In this document: piece by piece, positions 1 to 8,528 of the stretch
How the letters are laid out: each line of letters opens with the position of its first letter
Numbering within the stretch: position 1 is the stretch's first letter
NCBI GenBank assembly: GCA_949283255.1
Contig: CASDRS010000007.1
Span: forward strand, 21,884 to 85,883
Length of the DNA stretch: 64,000 bases
Reading direction: 5' to 3'
Source: an uncultured bacterium
Lineage (GTDB): Bacteria; Cyanobacteriota; Vampirovibrionia; Gastranaerophilales; Gastranaerophilaceae
The notes under the pieces: model-generated
The model's database searches: none
What the model saw: only the letters and a program-made list of their open reading frames with translations
What the model was told of the DNA's origin: nothing
Position numbers and translations under genes: made by a program

Positions 1-766
1 CTTGTTCCAAAAATTCTTCACCAATAGCAACACCTGCAAATGGTGCGATATATTGTAACGGAGCAGACTCATTTGCTGTAGCTGAAACTATTATTGAATA
101 TTCCATAGCTCCGTGTTCTTCCAATGTTTTTGCAATCTGAGCAACGGTAGAAGCCTTCTGACCTATTGCAACATAAATACAAATTACATCTTTACCACGT
201 TGGTTAATAATAGTATCAATCGCAATTGCAGTCTTTCCTGTTTGTCTATCTCCGATAATCAACTCACGTTGTCCACGTCCGATAGGAGTCAAAGCATCGA
301 TAGATGTTAACCCTGTCTGAAGTGGTTGGTGAACTGATTTTCTTGTAACAATACCAGGAGCTACACGTTCGATTGGACGAGTTTTTGTATATTCATACTC
401 ACCTTTTCCGTCCAAGACCTTACCTGTAGGATCGACTATTCTGCCGATTAGTCCATCACCTACAGGAACTGACGCGATTCTTCCGGTTGTTTTTACTGTC
501 ATACCTTCTTTAATGTGGGTATAATCACCAAGGATTACGACACCTACATTATCCTCATCAAGGTTTAATGTAATGCCTAATGTATCCTTTCCATCGTCAA
601 ATACAACAAGCTCACTTGCCATAACATTGCGCAAACCGTAAATTCTCGCAATGCCATCACCTACTTCTATTACTCGACCGGTATTGGCAATTTCAGTTTG
701 AATTTCGAAATTCTCAATCTTACTTCTGATTATAGAGCTTATTTCATCAGGTTTAATAACTGCCAT
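1..766 (-). CDS. atpA: ATP synthase F1 subunit alpha (partial, C-terminus beyond window)
   Basis: Nucleotide-binding subunit of the F1 head. The first 255 codons are present; the gene runs off the left edge. The start ATG (complement 764-766) begins [20 protein letters not shown], the usual alpha N-terminus, preceded by GAGGAAA as ribosome binding site. The P-loop [14 protein letters not shown] is visible, as are [10 protein letters not shown] and [14 protein letters not shown], which are strongly conserved in AtpA. It is the last visible gene of the minus-strand atp operon, 17 nt after atpH. The gamma, beta and epsilon genes are not in this window. Confidence 0.97.
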   Translation of the reverse strand, partial: MAVIKPDEISSIIRSKIENFEIQTEIANTGRVIEVGDGIARIYGLRNVMASELVVFDDGKDTLGITLNLDEDNVGVVILGDYTHIKEGMTVKTTGRIASVPVGDGLIGRIVDPTGKVLDGKGEYEYTKTRPIERVAPGIVTRKSVHQPLQTGLTSIDALTPIGRGQRELIIGDRQTGKTAIAIDTIINQRGKDVICIYVAIGQKASTVAQIAKTLEEHGAMEYSIIVSATANESAPLQYIAPFAGVAIGEEFLEQ

Positions 767-783
767 AATTTCCTCTTTCAGTT

Positions 784-1341
784 TTATTTTAACATCAAAC
801 TTTTACTTAACTTATCGATACGAGTCTTCAAACTCATATCAATAACATCATCATTTATCTTCACGGTAATACCTGCTATAATGTCGCTATCTATATTCCA
901 AGTAGGCTGAACAGTTTTACCGAGTCTGGAATTTAGTTTTTCAACGATTCTGTTCTTATAATCTTCGTCCAATTCTACTGCCGAAACAACTGTAACAGGT
1001 TGAATATTTCTAAGATCATTTAATTTATCTACAAAATCTTCATGAATTTCACTAAACTCAGCAATTCGTTTTTTATAAACCAATATTTTTAGAAAATAAA
1101 TAAGATGTTCATCAATCTTACCCTTAAAAATATCCTCTAAAATATCCGTTTTAACTTCATCAGTAAACGATGGATTACAAAGAACCTCTCTCAAATCAGC
1201 AGATTCTGCCAAAGTATCATCCACCAATTTTAATTCATCTGCTAACTTATCCAACGTCATAACACCATCATTACAAATTTGAATAAGAGCATCTGCATAA
1301 TTCTTTGCTGCTAATGAAATATGTTCAACTGATTTATCCAT
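784..1341 (-). CDS. atpH: ATP synthase F1 subunit delta
   Basis: A 185-residue delta (OSCP-like) subunit that fixes the F1 head to the peripheral stalk. The N-terminal half is helical ([12 protein letters not shown]), and the typical C-terminal motif ([25 protein letters not shown]) is readable. It lies 3 nt after the b subunit gene and 17 nt before atpA, as expected in an atp operon. Length is normal for the family. Confidence 0.95.
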   Translation of the reverse strand: MDKSVEHISLAAKNYADALIQICNDGVMTLDKLADELKLVDDTLAESADLREVLCNPSFTDEVKTDILEDIFKGKIDEHLIYFLKILVYKKRIAEFSEIHEDFVDKLNDLRNIQPVTVVSAVELDEDYKNRIVEKLNSRLGKTVQPTWNIDSDIIAGITVKINDDVIDMSLKTRIDKLSKSLMLK

Positions 1342-1344
1342 AGT

Positions 1345-1854
1345 CTATAATTTCACCTTATCTAACTCGTTTATGCTTTCTTCAATATACTTTTTATGCA
1401 AATCAGGTTCGGCAACCAAACGAGATTTCACGTATTTTTTTGCAAGCTCAACAGAAGAGCGAGAAGTCTTATCTGTTAAAGACGCTATCAACGTTTTTTC
1501 TTCAGCATCAATAACTTTTTTAGTATTGTTTTTAATTTGCTGAAGCTTACGTTCAACACCCTCTGAGATAGATGCCGCAACATTATCAGCTTGTTTTGAA
1601 GCAAGTGTCAATACGCCTAAAATTTCATCATCAATGTGCTCAATTTTATGTTTCGCATCATCGAGATGTTTTCTAGCTTGTTCTCTAACCTGCTTTGAAT
1701 TTTCTATAGCATCAACTATATCATCTCTAAGCTTTTGAACTACAGTACCTACCTTTAGTTTCTGCATTACAATCACTGCCAAAACCAGAAGCACTATGAA
1801 ATTAAACGTATTTGATTCTAATATTAAATTCCAAAAATTTGCTAATTCACTCAT
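1345..1854 (-). CDS. atpF: ATP synthase F0 subunit b
   Basis: A 169-residue peripheral-stalk subunit with one N-terminal membrane segment (about residues 16-35, FNFIVLLVLAVIVMQKLKVG) followed by a long charged coiled coil. It overlaps the preceding b'-type gene by a single base (1854), indicating tight translational coupling. It is the second of two different b-type subunits, so the stalk is probably a b/b' heterodimer as in cyanobacteria and plastids rather than a homodimer. Confidence 0.93.
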   Translation of the reverse strand: MSELANFWNLILESNTFNFIVLLVLAVIVMQKLKVGTVVQKLRDDIVDAIENSKQVREQARKHLDDAKHKIEHIDDEILGVLTLASKQADNVAASISEGVERKLQQIKNNTKKVIDAEEKTLIASLTDKTSRSSVELAKKYVKSRLVAEPDLHKKYIEESINELDKVKL

Positions 1855-2312
1855 TATTTAACTCCGTTTAATAATGCTTCATCACGGATCTTGACGTCCA
1901 TGCCCATAACCTTTGACGCAATGCTTTCTGCCAAACCTACAACCTTTGAATCAAGTTCAGGTGTAGCTGAAGCTTTTTCCTGAGCCAAAGAATCTTTTTT
2001 AGCCTGAATTTCTTCTGCAGCCTTGTGAGACATATCATCAGTAAGGGACTTGCCTTTAGCGTTTTCACCTTCAATCCTTTCAGATATAATCTTTCTGGAT
2101 TTTTTATCGGCTTCGCCCAAACGATTATCTCTATCCGCTAATATGCCCTGAGCATCGTCATCAAACTTCTTTGCATCATCATAGTTAGTGTCCAAAAGAT
2201 TTTTTCTTTCATAGACAACTTTAGTCAGTGGAACATAGAATATTCTATTCATAATTTCCACGAAAACTAAAAAACTGATTATAGACACCAAAAATGTTGC
2301 ATTAAATTCCAT
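1854..2312 (-). CDS. atpF': ATP synthase F0 subunit b' (second b-type subunit)
   Basis: A 152-residue b-type stalk subunit: N-terminal hydrophobic segment (ATFLVSIISFLVFVEIMNRI) then a coiled coil of charged residues with the b-family stretch FYVPLTKVVYERKNLLD. It sits between the c and b genes, which is the b' position in cyanobacterial atp operons. It overlaps atpF by 1 nt and follows atpE by 20 nt. It is clearly diverged from the neighbouring b subunit rather than a recent duplicate. Confidence 0.92.
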   Translation of the reverse strand: MEFNATFLVSIISFLVFVEIMNRIFYVPLTKVVYERKNLLDTNYDDAKKFDDDAQGILADRDNRLGEADKKSRKIISERIEGENAKGKSLTDDMSHKAAEEIQAKKDSLAQEKASATPELDSKVVGLAESIASKVMGMDVKIRDEALLNGVK

Positions 2313-2332
2313 AATGACTTACTCTCCAAAAA

Positions 2333-2560
2333 TTACTTGCCTAACAACATGAACGCTACAACGAATGCATACAATGCACAAGCTTCAGAAAGAGCTGCAC
2401 CAAGTAGGAAGAAACCGAAGGCCTTACCTGCAACTTCCGGCTGACGAGAAACAGCATCCATCAAACCTTTTGTAGCAAAACCGATACCAAGTCCAGCACC
2501 GATTGCACCAAAACCGATTGCAATACCTGCACCTAATTGAGCTAATTGTAAATGTTCCAT
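2333..2560 (-). CDS. atpE: ATP synthase F0 subunit c
   Basis: A 75-residue two-helix rotor-ring subunit. The Gly-rich helix 1 (GFGAIGAGLGIGF), the polar loop SRQPE (38-42) and helix 2 with the ion-carrying Glu59 are readable. The position that is Gln in sodium-binding c subunits is Ile26, and the residue after Glu59 is Ala60 rather than Ser, so proton coupling is the better prediction. A strong ribosome binding site (AAGGAGAAAAATT) precedes the ATG, as expected for the most abundant subunit. Confidence 0.96.
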   Translation of the reverse strand: MEHLQLAQLGAGIAIGFGAIGAGLGIGFATKGLMDAVSRQPEVAGKAFGFFLLGAALSEACALYAFVVAFMLLGK

Positions 2561-2599
2561 AATTTTTCTCCTTATATTAAACTCATAACTTTAATCGAA

Positions 2600-3289
2600 C
2601 TAGTGTTCTTCGCCTGTAGCAGATCCAATATAAGCAATTGTAAGCATCATAAATACAGTTGCTTGGATAAATGCTACCAATATTTCAAAAAGCATAATTG
2701 GCAACGGAGCAAAATATGCACACGCACCCAATGCAATTGAAATTAAAATTTCACCTGCAAACACATTTGCAAAAAGTCGGATTGCCAAACTTAAAGGTCT
2801 GGTTACCATTTCCAAAACTTCTACCAACGCCATTACAATACTTGTAAATGAAAAATCGTGTAAAAAGAATCTTGGACCTTTTTTCATAATGCCTGCACTT
2901 AAATAATATATCAAAACAATAACAGCCATAGCTGCTGTCAAGTTGATATCATTTGTTGGAGATGCAAGTTCTCCTTGTTTTATATGAATTATTCTTAAAG
3001 GCAATTGACCCATAAGATTAGCGAACAAAATAAACAAGAATAATGATGCTACAAGAGGCACGTGTTGTTTATTTTGTTCAGGAATCATCGTATCCATGGT
3101 GCCCCAGAAAAATCCCATAATCTTTTCACAAAATGCTTGTAACTTACCGGGAACTATTGATAAATTTCTGGTTGCTACAAATGCAAAAATTATAAGACAT
3201 ATCATTGCAAACCACATTGTAAAAATAGTATCTAAATTAAAACTCAATGTATGTCCGAATAATGAAGTTGTATAAATCCAATGTTCCAT
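2600..3289 (-). CDS. atpB: ATP synthase F0 subunit a
   Basis: A 229-residue polytopic proton-channel subunit with five to six membrane segments. The stator arginine lies in the conserved stretch RPLSLAIRLFANVFAGEIL. It is the first gene of the atp operon; no atpI-like gene precedes it, because the divergent birA gene starts about 100 bp away. Ribosome binding site GGGGAG lies 8 nt before the ATG, and a good promoter (3314-3342) lies just upstream. Confidence 0.95.
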   Translation of the reverse strand: MEHWIYTTSLFGHTLSFNLDTIFTMWFAMICLIIFAFVATRNLSIVPGKLQAFCEKIMGFFWGTMDTMIPEQNKQHVPLVASLFLFILFANLMGQLPLRIIHIKQGELASPTNDINLTAAMAVIVLIYYLSAGIMKKGPRFFLHDFSFTSIVMALVEVLEMVTRPLSLAIRLFANVFAGEILISIALGACAYFAPLPIMLFEILVAFIQATVFMMLTIAYIGSATGEEH

Positions 3290-3313
3290 AGATTTCTCTC
3301 CCCTTACGCTGCT

Positions 3314-3342
3314 ATAGTATCACGAGAAAAAAAAAAGCGCAA
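3314..3342 (-). promoter_or_regulatory. Sigma-70-type promoter of the atp operon
   Basis: On the minus strand: TTGCGC, a 17-nt spacer containing a T-tract, then TACTAT with an upstream TG (extended -10). The predicted start is near 3307, giving a short leader of about 18 nt before atpB that contains the GGGGAG ribosome binding site. Confidence 0.65.
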
Positions 3343-3395
3343 ACATTTTTTTGTTTGAGGTAAAATATAGCACAGACGGGCTATTTGGAGAATAT

Positions 3396-4118
3396 ATGAA
3401 AAAAATTCACCTTGATGAAATTACATCTACAAACACATACGCAAAAGAAAATTCAGATACTCTTGAAGACAAATCTATCATATACACAGACCGTCAAACC
3501 GCAGGCAGAGGAAGGTTTGAGAGGAAATGGGTCGATCTGGGGAGTAGAAATTTATACATGACAATTTTTCTACGACTCGGACCAGAATTTAGAGAAAGCT
3601 ATTCAAATCTTACACAATATCTTTCGCTTGTTAACTGCAAAACTCTTGAAGAGTACGGGGTTATACCAAAAATTAAATGGCCGAATGATACTTTGGTTAA
3701 CAACAAAAAGATTTCTGGCATTTTATCGGAAGCCATCTTTAGCGGAAACAGACTAAAAGCGATAATATTAGGCATTGGAGTCAACTTGAATGCAAACGTT
3801 AAAGATGTCAGAGCTATCCCTGACCGAGTTGCAACTGCACTCAACATCGAAACTTCACAAGACATCGATAGGGACGAATTTTTGGATAAGCTCGTTTCAA
3901 ACTTTTTTAAAGGTTATGATAATTTTATTGAAAACGGATTTGAATCAATTAAAAAAGATTACATAGACCATTCAGTTCTTATTGGAGAAAAAATTACGAT
4001 ACAAGTGCTGAACAAAAAAATAAATGGCATATACAAAACAATTAATAATGACGGCACAATCAAACTTCTTACCCAAAAAGGTGAAGAAAATTTCTCTATT
4101 GGTGATATACTCGAGTAG
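3396..4118 (+). CDS. birA: Biotin--[acetyl-CoA-carboxylase] ligase
   Basis: Attaches biotin to the carboxylase biotin carrier protein. The start chosen at 3396 (MKKIHLDEITSTNTYAK) has GGAG five bases upstream; an in-frame ATG at 3351 lacks this and would add residues without homology. The 240-residue protein shows the biotinyl-AMP loop (QTAGRGRFERKW), the KWPND motif and the ISGILSEA strand, then a small C-terminal beta domain. There is no N-terminal helix-turn-helix, so it is a monofunctional group I ligase and not a biotin operon repressor. Confidence 0.93.
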   Translation: MKKIHLDEITSTNTYAKENSDTLEDKSIIYTDRQTAGRGRFERKWVDLGSRNLYMTIFLRLGPEFRESYSNLTQYLSLVNCKTLEEYGVIPKIKWPNDTLVNNKKISGILSEAIFSGNRLKAIILGIGVNLNANVKDVRAIPDRVATALNIETSQDIDRDEFLDKLVSNFFKGYDNFIENGFESIKKDYIDHSVLIGEKITIQVLNKKINGIYKTINNDGTIKLLTQKGEENFSIGDILE

Positions 4119-4130
4119 AGGGCTTATATT

Positions 4131-4655
4131 ATGAAGAAATTAGGAATACTAATAAATCCGAATTATACAGACATTTCTGCTGCAATAACAACATATTTTA
4201 TAAGCAAGGGAGTTGAGGTTTGCAGCTTTGGAAATTTGGCTGAGATTAATCCTGATACTTTTGACATAATATTGCTTACAGATTACCAAAAAGAAATACC
4301 TTACAAATTAGAAGGGAAATTTTTTAACATACATCCATCTTTACTGCCAGCATTTTCAGAAGAAAATGCAATACTGAAAGCTTACAATAGCGGAGTAAAA
4401 ATAAGCGGGATTACAATAATTGACCCGATTAAAAACAATATAATTGCACAATACCCTGTTTTTATATCAAACCTCGCGCACTTTGACGAATTTAAAGATG
4501 AGATGATAGAAACAGCAACTGAACTTGCAATTTCTGTTGTTGAAGCTCTGCTATCAGGTCAAATATTTGACTTTAAACTTAAAAAAGCTGAGTGTGGCAA
4601 CGGACAAGCTTGCAATGGAAAATGTGGAGGATGCAAACATCATGAAACTAATTAA
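4131..4655 (+). CDS. PurN-like formyltransferase-fold protein with C-terminal Cys cluster
   Basis: A 174-residue protein resembling glycinamide ribonucleotide formyltransferase. The FNIHPSLLPAF segment carries the Asn and His of the family active site. The following strand reads GVKISGITIIDPIKNNIIAQ, where PurN normally has a D-x-GP motif supplying the catalytic Asp, so the site looks incomplete. The protein is short at the N-terminus and ends with an unusual Cys/His-rich tail (AECGNGQACNGKCGGCKHH) that could bind metal or an Fe-S cluster. It overlaps the next gene, a PurD-like protein, by 14 nt, so the two are probably translated together. Whether it formylates GAR cannot be told from sequence. 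Confidence 0.65.
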   Translation: MKKLGILINPNYTDISAAITTYFISKGVEVCSFGNLAEINPDTFDIILLTDYQKEIPYKLEGKFFNIHPSLLPAFSEENAILKAYNSGVKISGITIIDPIKNNIIAQYPVFISNLAHFDEFKDEMIETATELAISVVEALLSGQIFDFKLKKAECGNGQACNGKCGGCKHHETN

Positions 4656-5730
4656 TGCATTAGTATATGGATACGGAGGAAGAGAATGTGCTTTGGCAAA
4701 TGCTATTGCAGAATCTCCACTTATAAATAAATTGTTTACGCTGAGAGATTTTCATATTAACAACTCAGAAGTTATTGATATGAAAAACAAAAATTACAAA
4801 GAACAAGCCAAATTCATAACCGAATGTGGAATTAATCTTGTAATTATATGCGACGAAAAAGCCTTATGTGACGGGATAACAGATATATTTAACAGAAATA
4901 ACATTGCTGTTATAGGAATTAACAAAACATTTTCTCAGTTGGAAAGCTCAAAGAGCTTTTCAAAGAAGTTTATGGATAAATACGGAATTAACAATACAAA
5001 AACCTTAACCGATAAATCTGAAGTATACCCTCAAATGATAAAGGATAACGGGCTATGCAAAGGCAAGGATTGTCAGTATATAGTAAACACTCCAACCGAA
5101 AAATGTTCTGCAATAGACAAGTTAAAACCTAAAAACCACTTAATAGAAGAATATTTGGAAGGTAAAAAAATATACGTAGTAACATACCTAACAGGAGACA
5201 CTTTTACGAACTTTTTGCCGGTTGAAATAATAAATAACGGAAACACCGCAATATGTCCGGCGAATTTGAATGCAAACCAGAGACTTAAATTAAATGTATA
5301 TTTATGCAAACTGGAATACGGTCTGAAACTTGAAGATGCAAATTTTAACGGATTTATCACATCGGAACTTGTCTGGGCTTATGACGGATGGTGCGTAGTC
5401 GAATATAACATAAGTCTTGCAAAACTTACGGCAGAAACCCTGTTAACACACATAAAAAGTGATATCATGGATACACTTTTAACAGGTTCAACACCTCAAT
5501 ATAAAGAAGAAACCTCCGCCACACAAATACTAAAAGCATCTCAAGAGCAAATCAATAAAGAAATAATAATACCGGAAAACAAGGATATAAAAAAATATTA
5601 TGACTCAGTAAGATTTGTCAATAACACAATTATAAGCACAGGCAATTCGCTCATGAAACTGAGTACAAATTCAAAAAATCCGATAGATGATCTTCAAGCA
5701 TACTGCTCAGGGATACAAATAAAAGACTAG
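4642..5730 (+). CDS. PurD-like ATP-grasp protein, divergent
   Basis: Resembles phosphoribosylamine-glycine ligase. The start at 4642 (MKLINALVYGYGGRECALA) gives the PurD-type N-terminal GGRE loop; the longer in-frame start at 4525 would lie inside the upstream gene. Also recognisable are LESSKSFSKKFMDKYGI, IEEYLEGKKIYV and, near the end, VVEYN, which keeps the metal-binding Glu and Asn of ATP-grasp. The usual Lys-containing KADGLAAGKG strand and the GGMGAYSP loop are replaced by unrelated sequence. At 362 residues it is shorter than a normal PurD (about 420). Enzyme activity is uncertain; a second PurD-like gene lies at 59390-60631. Confidence 0.6.
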   Translation: MKLINALVYGYGGRECALANAIAESPLINKLFTLRDFHINNSEVIDMKNKNYKEQAKFITECGINLVIICDEKALCDGITDIFNRNNIAVIGINKTFSQLESSKSFSKKFMDKYGINNTKTLTDKSEVYPQMIKDNGLCKGKDCQYIVNTPTEKCSAIDKLKPKNHLIEEYLEGKKIYVVTYLTGDTFTNFLPVEIINNGNTAICPANLNANQRLKLNVYLCKLEYGLKLEDANFNGFITSELVWAYDGWCVVEYNISLAKLTAETLLTHIKSDIMDTLLTGSTPQYKEETSATQILKASQEQINKEIIIPENKDIKKYYDSVRFVNNTIISTGNSLMKLSTNSKNPIDDLQAYCSGIQIKD

Positions 5731-5731
5731 A

Positions 5732-7018
5732 TTATTTGGCAAATCTTGAGCTAAAAGTATTTTTCTTAACCGGAGCATCTGAAACATTTATGCTGTCAAG
5801 TGGAGTAACAAAAGTCGGCTGAGGAAAATTATAGCTATATGCTCCGGCATCAAAAGACAATATTTTATTTAAAACCAATTTACCATCAGTTGATAAAGAA
5901 AGAGCTGAAATTGATTTGATAATAAAGTGTTTCTCATATTTCTCCAGTTGAATAACATAGTCAAAATTATTCAAAAGCCTTGCAGCTTGCTCAGGCTCAC
6001 AAACATAATCACTACTTCTAACCAAGTTTTTGGAGAATAAACTAACTGCCTCATCAGGGGAATCTGCACAAACAGTAGCCCAAAAACCTTCACAAACCTG
6101 CATAGATTTTAATAAAAAACAATTAAACTCAACATCATCAACATCAGAGAATACAAACTTATCTCCTGCAAAAAGTAATGTCCTGATAAGCTTAACCTTT
6201 TCAGATTTGCTGATATTTCCGACACAATATCTTGCAACAGAGATATTATCAGTGTTAATAAGAGAATTATCCTCAAACAACACTGCACGCGCATCTGACT
6301 CAAGTTCATTTAAAATTGAATTAATAAATACAGTCTTTCCGCCATGAACCGGAGCCGAAACTAAAATATTAGAATTAGAGGCAATCAAGGACTTAAAGAA
6401 TTTAGAAATTTCCTTATCAAAAATTTGCTCTTCTTCTAAACATTCAAAATTAAAATATTTTCCTGACAATTTTTTGATAAAAAGCCTATTAGAAGAAACA
6501 GGCTCAGTTACAATAGTAACAAACAAATTACCAAATCTAAAAGATGTAACAGGCCCTTTAACTTTAGCAAATGTAAGCAATTTTTCAATTAAAGCCTCAT
6601 ATTGTCTGCTATCAAGAATAACATCCGACTTTATTACATCACCGTTCAAATTAACATAAACTCTGTCAAAAGAATCAACAATAATAGCACTAATCTCATT
6701 TTTTGCAATCAAAAAATCAAGCGGACCAAAGCCATAAACCATATTCAAAAAATGTGCTACTATCTGTTCCTTTTCAGCCTCGGTCAAAATTTTATTAGGA
6801 ATCATTTCAGGAATTTTTACATTAATAAAATTCAAGATTAATTCCTTTTGCTCCTCTTCAGAATACTCAAACCAAACCGGAATAGAAGCAATTTTGGCAG
6901 ACAAACAAGACGAAATCTCTCCACACAAAGATACTATCTCAGGTGTCATAACCGTCTTTCGCTCTTCATCGAGTTCAGGTAATAAATCAAATTGTTTCAA
7001 TCTGTCTTTTAAAGCCAA
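5732..7018 (-). CDS. CpaF/TadA-like secretion ATPase, degenerate motifs
   Basis: A 428-residue protein of the CpaF branch of type II/IV secretion ATPases. The N-terminal domain has the typical YGFGPLDFLIAKNEISAIIVDSFDRVYVNLNG. In the C-terminal RecA-like domain the Walker A reads APVHGGKT (about residues 222-230), with Ala for the first Gly; the family GEVRGGE Walker B region reads SDVDDVEF; and the His box STVHANSP reads ATVCADSP, losing the His. The ED pair of the Asp box is kept (LFEDNS). It may bind ATP weakly or act as a non-catalytic partner. It follows the CpaE-like gene by 3 nt, so the two form an operon. Confidence 0.75.
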   Translation of the reverse strand: MALKDRLKQFDLLPELDEERKTVMTPEIVSLCGEISSCLSAKIASIPVWFEYSEEEQKELILNFINVKIPEMIPNKILTEAEKEQIVAHFLNMVYGFGPLDFLIAKNEISAIIVDSFDRVYVNLNGDVIKSDVILDSRQYEALIEKLLTFAKVKGPVTSFRFGNLFVTIVTEPVSSNRLFIKKLSGKYFNFECLEEEQIFDKEISKFFKSLIASNSNILVSAPVHGGKTVFINSILNELESDARAVLFEDNSLINTDNISVARYCVGNISKSEKVKLIRTLLFAGDKFVFSDVDDVEFNCFLLKSMQVCEGFWATVCADSPDEAVSLFSKNLVRSSDYVCEPEQAARLLNNFDYVIQLEKYEKHFIIKSISALSLSTDGKLVLNKILSFDAGAYSYNFPQPTFVTPLDSINVSDAPVKKNTFSSRFAK

Positions 7019-7021
7019 AAT

Positions 7022-8221
7022 CTAACTCCCGAAAAATCCGTCTAACTTATTCATATTATCAGCAGCAAACTTTTTAAGCAAATTATTTCTAAACACGCTG
7101 TCAGAAACATGCATCGCTAGATCACGATAACTCTGTGCAACATTAGATGAAGAATTAAGCTCGGAAAGCAAAACACCTTTGTTAATTGATGCCATAAGCG
7201 CAAAATAATTGTTAGGAATCTTCCAATATATTTGTTTTTTCAACAATTTCACAACATCATCAACAGAAATCTCATCATTCTCCATATATCTGTTTATTAA
7301 TACCTGAATTTTCTCATCAGGATACCCAAGCTTTTCAAACAAATCTAAACATCTTTGACAATTTCTGAGCGCAGGCAAATTGACAATAGTAACTAAAAAC
7401 ACCAAATCAGAATAATCTAATGCCGTGATAGTCTTATCATCAAAATTCGCATCCGTATCAACTACGATATAGGAAAAAGTTTCCTTTAAGGCTTTTATCA
7501 AATTTGAGATTTGCTTTTTGGAAATTCCTTCGGCCTGTTTAAAATAAGGTGGATCCGCCAGAACATACAAACTTGTATTTTTATATTTTTCCATTGTTGA
7601 TAACAAAAAATCCTTGTTCAAGGTATTTGAATTGTTCAACATGTAAGAAATATCAAAATTCGGAGACAAATTCATAAATGTTGTAATATCACCTAATTGA
7701 AAATTCAAATCAATAAGCGCAACATTTTCTTTAGTAATCTTTGCAAGCTCAAAAGCAAGATTACAAGCAATAGAAGTCTTACCGATTCCGCCTTTATTTG
7801 AAAATACAGTAATCATTTTACATTTATTCGGTTTTTGCTCTGGTTCAACATATCTCAAATAAATATTTTTCATGACCTGCACAAATTCATCCTTAAGCAA
7901 AGGATAAGAGAGAATTTCCTTAACTCCGAGGCTGACAGTCTTAACGATAAAATCAACCTCAGGATTTTCTTTCACTGCAACAATCACACACTCAGGAGCG
8001 TCAGCGACAACTTTTTTTATAAAATCCTCACCTAAAGCCCCATCATCAAAATCTACAATAAGAACCGATTTTGAAAGCGACGACAAAGTATTATACAATT
8101 CTGAGGAGTCAGAAAATTCTTGAGACTCAAAATAACCGTCAAACTCCTTAAGATAAGCCTCCAACAAAACTCGAAGACGGTCATTTTTAGTAACAATAAT
8201 CGCAGGAAATTTCTCAGCCAT
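7022..8221 (-). CDS. cpaE: CpaE/TadZ-like protein: receiver-like domain plus ParA/MinD ATPase
   Basis: A 399-residue protein with an N-terminal response-regulator-like fold (about 1-125) and a C-terminal MinD/ParA-type ATPase. The deviant Walker A KGGIGKTSIACNLA (about residue 143) is intact, and the switch stretch IVVDTDANFDD is present. CpaE/TadZ proteins localise Tad pilus machinery to cell sites. The next gene is a CpaF-like ATPase, matching the usual cpaE-cpaF pairing, but no other tad/cpa genes are in the window. Ribosome binding site AAGGA lies 8 nt before the ATG. The structured RNA at 8240-8417 ends 18 nt upstream and is read in the same direction. Confidence 0.82.
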   Translation of the reverse strand: MAEKFPAIIVTKNDRLRVLLEAYLKEFDGYFESQEFSDSSELYNTLSSLSKSVLIVDFDDGALGEDFIKKVVADAPECVIVAVKENPEVDFIVKTVSLGVKEILSYPLLKDEFVQVMKNIYLRYVEPEQKPNKCKMITVFSNKGGIGKTSIACNLAFELAKITKENVALIDLNFQLGDITTFMNLSPNFDISYMLNNSNTLNKDFLLSTMEKYKNTSLYVLADPPYFKQAEGISKKQISNLIKALKETFSYIVVDTDANFDDKTITALDYSDLVFLVTIVNLPALRNCQRCLDLFEKLGYPDEKIQVLINRYMENDEISVDDVVKLLKKQIYWKIPNNYFALMASINKGVLLSELNSSSNVAQSYRDLAMHVSDSVFRNNLLKKFAADNMNKLDGFFGS

Positions 8222-8239
8222 ACCAAAATCCTTACATTT

Positions 8240-8417
8240 AAAAAAGCTCTAAGGGATGTGATTTTGTTACCTGCTAGGCTCGCAGGTGGGTGAGCGCCTT
8301 GGCAAATCCGTTTCCCACTGGCGATAATTATATCGGTGGGTATACTTCAAAGCCTATGAGAGTCAACTCTCCCTATTAAAATAAATGTAGGAACAAAATT
8401 GAACACCCCTATAGAGC
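8240..8417 (-). ncRNA. Structured RNA of about 178 nt, 6S-like in size and shape (family not certain)
   Basis: On the minus strand the 5' end (GCTCTATAGGGGTGT, then AATTTTGTT) pairs with the 3' end (AACAAAAT, then ACATCCCTTAGAGC) in a closing stem of about 22 base pairs with one bulge and one small internal loop. The 3' end runs into T6, so it doubles as an intrinsic terminator. Inside are hairpins GAGAGT/ACTCTC, CCCACCGAT/ATCG..GTGGG and CCTGC/GCAGG, plus an AT-rich single-stranded stretch. A strong promoter places the start exactly at the first base of the stem (8417). Length and long closing stem suit 6S RNA, but I cannot confirm the family; a structured leader of the cpaE-like operon is the alternative. 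Confidence 0.6.
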
Positions 8418-8423
8418 AATAAC

Positions 8424-8452
8424 AGTATAACAGTTTACCCTGCAAAAAACAA
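8424..8452 (-). promoter_or_regulatory. Promoter of the 178-nt structured RNA
   Basis: Minus strand: TTGTTT (8447-8452), 17-nt spacer, TATACT (8424-8429) with an upstream TG in the extended -10 position. Six bases later comes the G that opens the closing stem of the RNA. Confidence 0.7.
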
Positions 8453-8460
8453 TACCCCTT

Positions 8461-8526
8461 GAGGTAATATTAATTTTAGAAAATATATTTTTCGCACAAA
8501 AAGTTTCCAACTATTACCTCTTTTTT
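8461..8526 (+). repeat. Inverted repeat followed by a T-run
   Basis: GAGGTAATA (8461-8469) is repeated inverted as TATTACCTC (8512-8520), separated by 42 bases of AT-rich sequence and followed immediately by TTTTTT on the plus strand. It could terminate plus-strand transcription or be a short RNA. No gene overlaps it. Confidence 0.4.
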
Positions 8527-8528
8527 AA

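Noticed and set aside
3351..3395. Extended N-terminus for birA
   Set aside because: The ATG at 3396 has GGAG at good spacing and begins at the conserved part of the family.
4525..4641. Extended N-terminus for the first PurD-like gene
   Set aside because: It would overlap most of the PurN-like C-terminus; the PurD homology begins at the ATG at 4642.
8250..8420. Cobalamin, TPP or other known riboswitch in front of the cpaE-like gene
   Set aside because: Conserved cores of these riboswitches are not found; the own promoter and terminator favour a free RNA.
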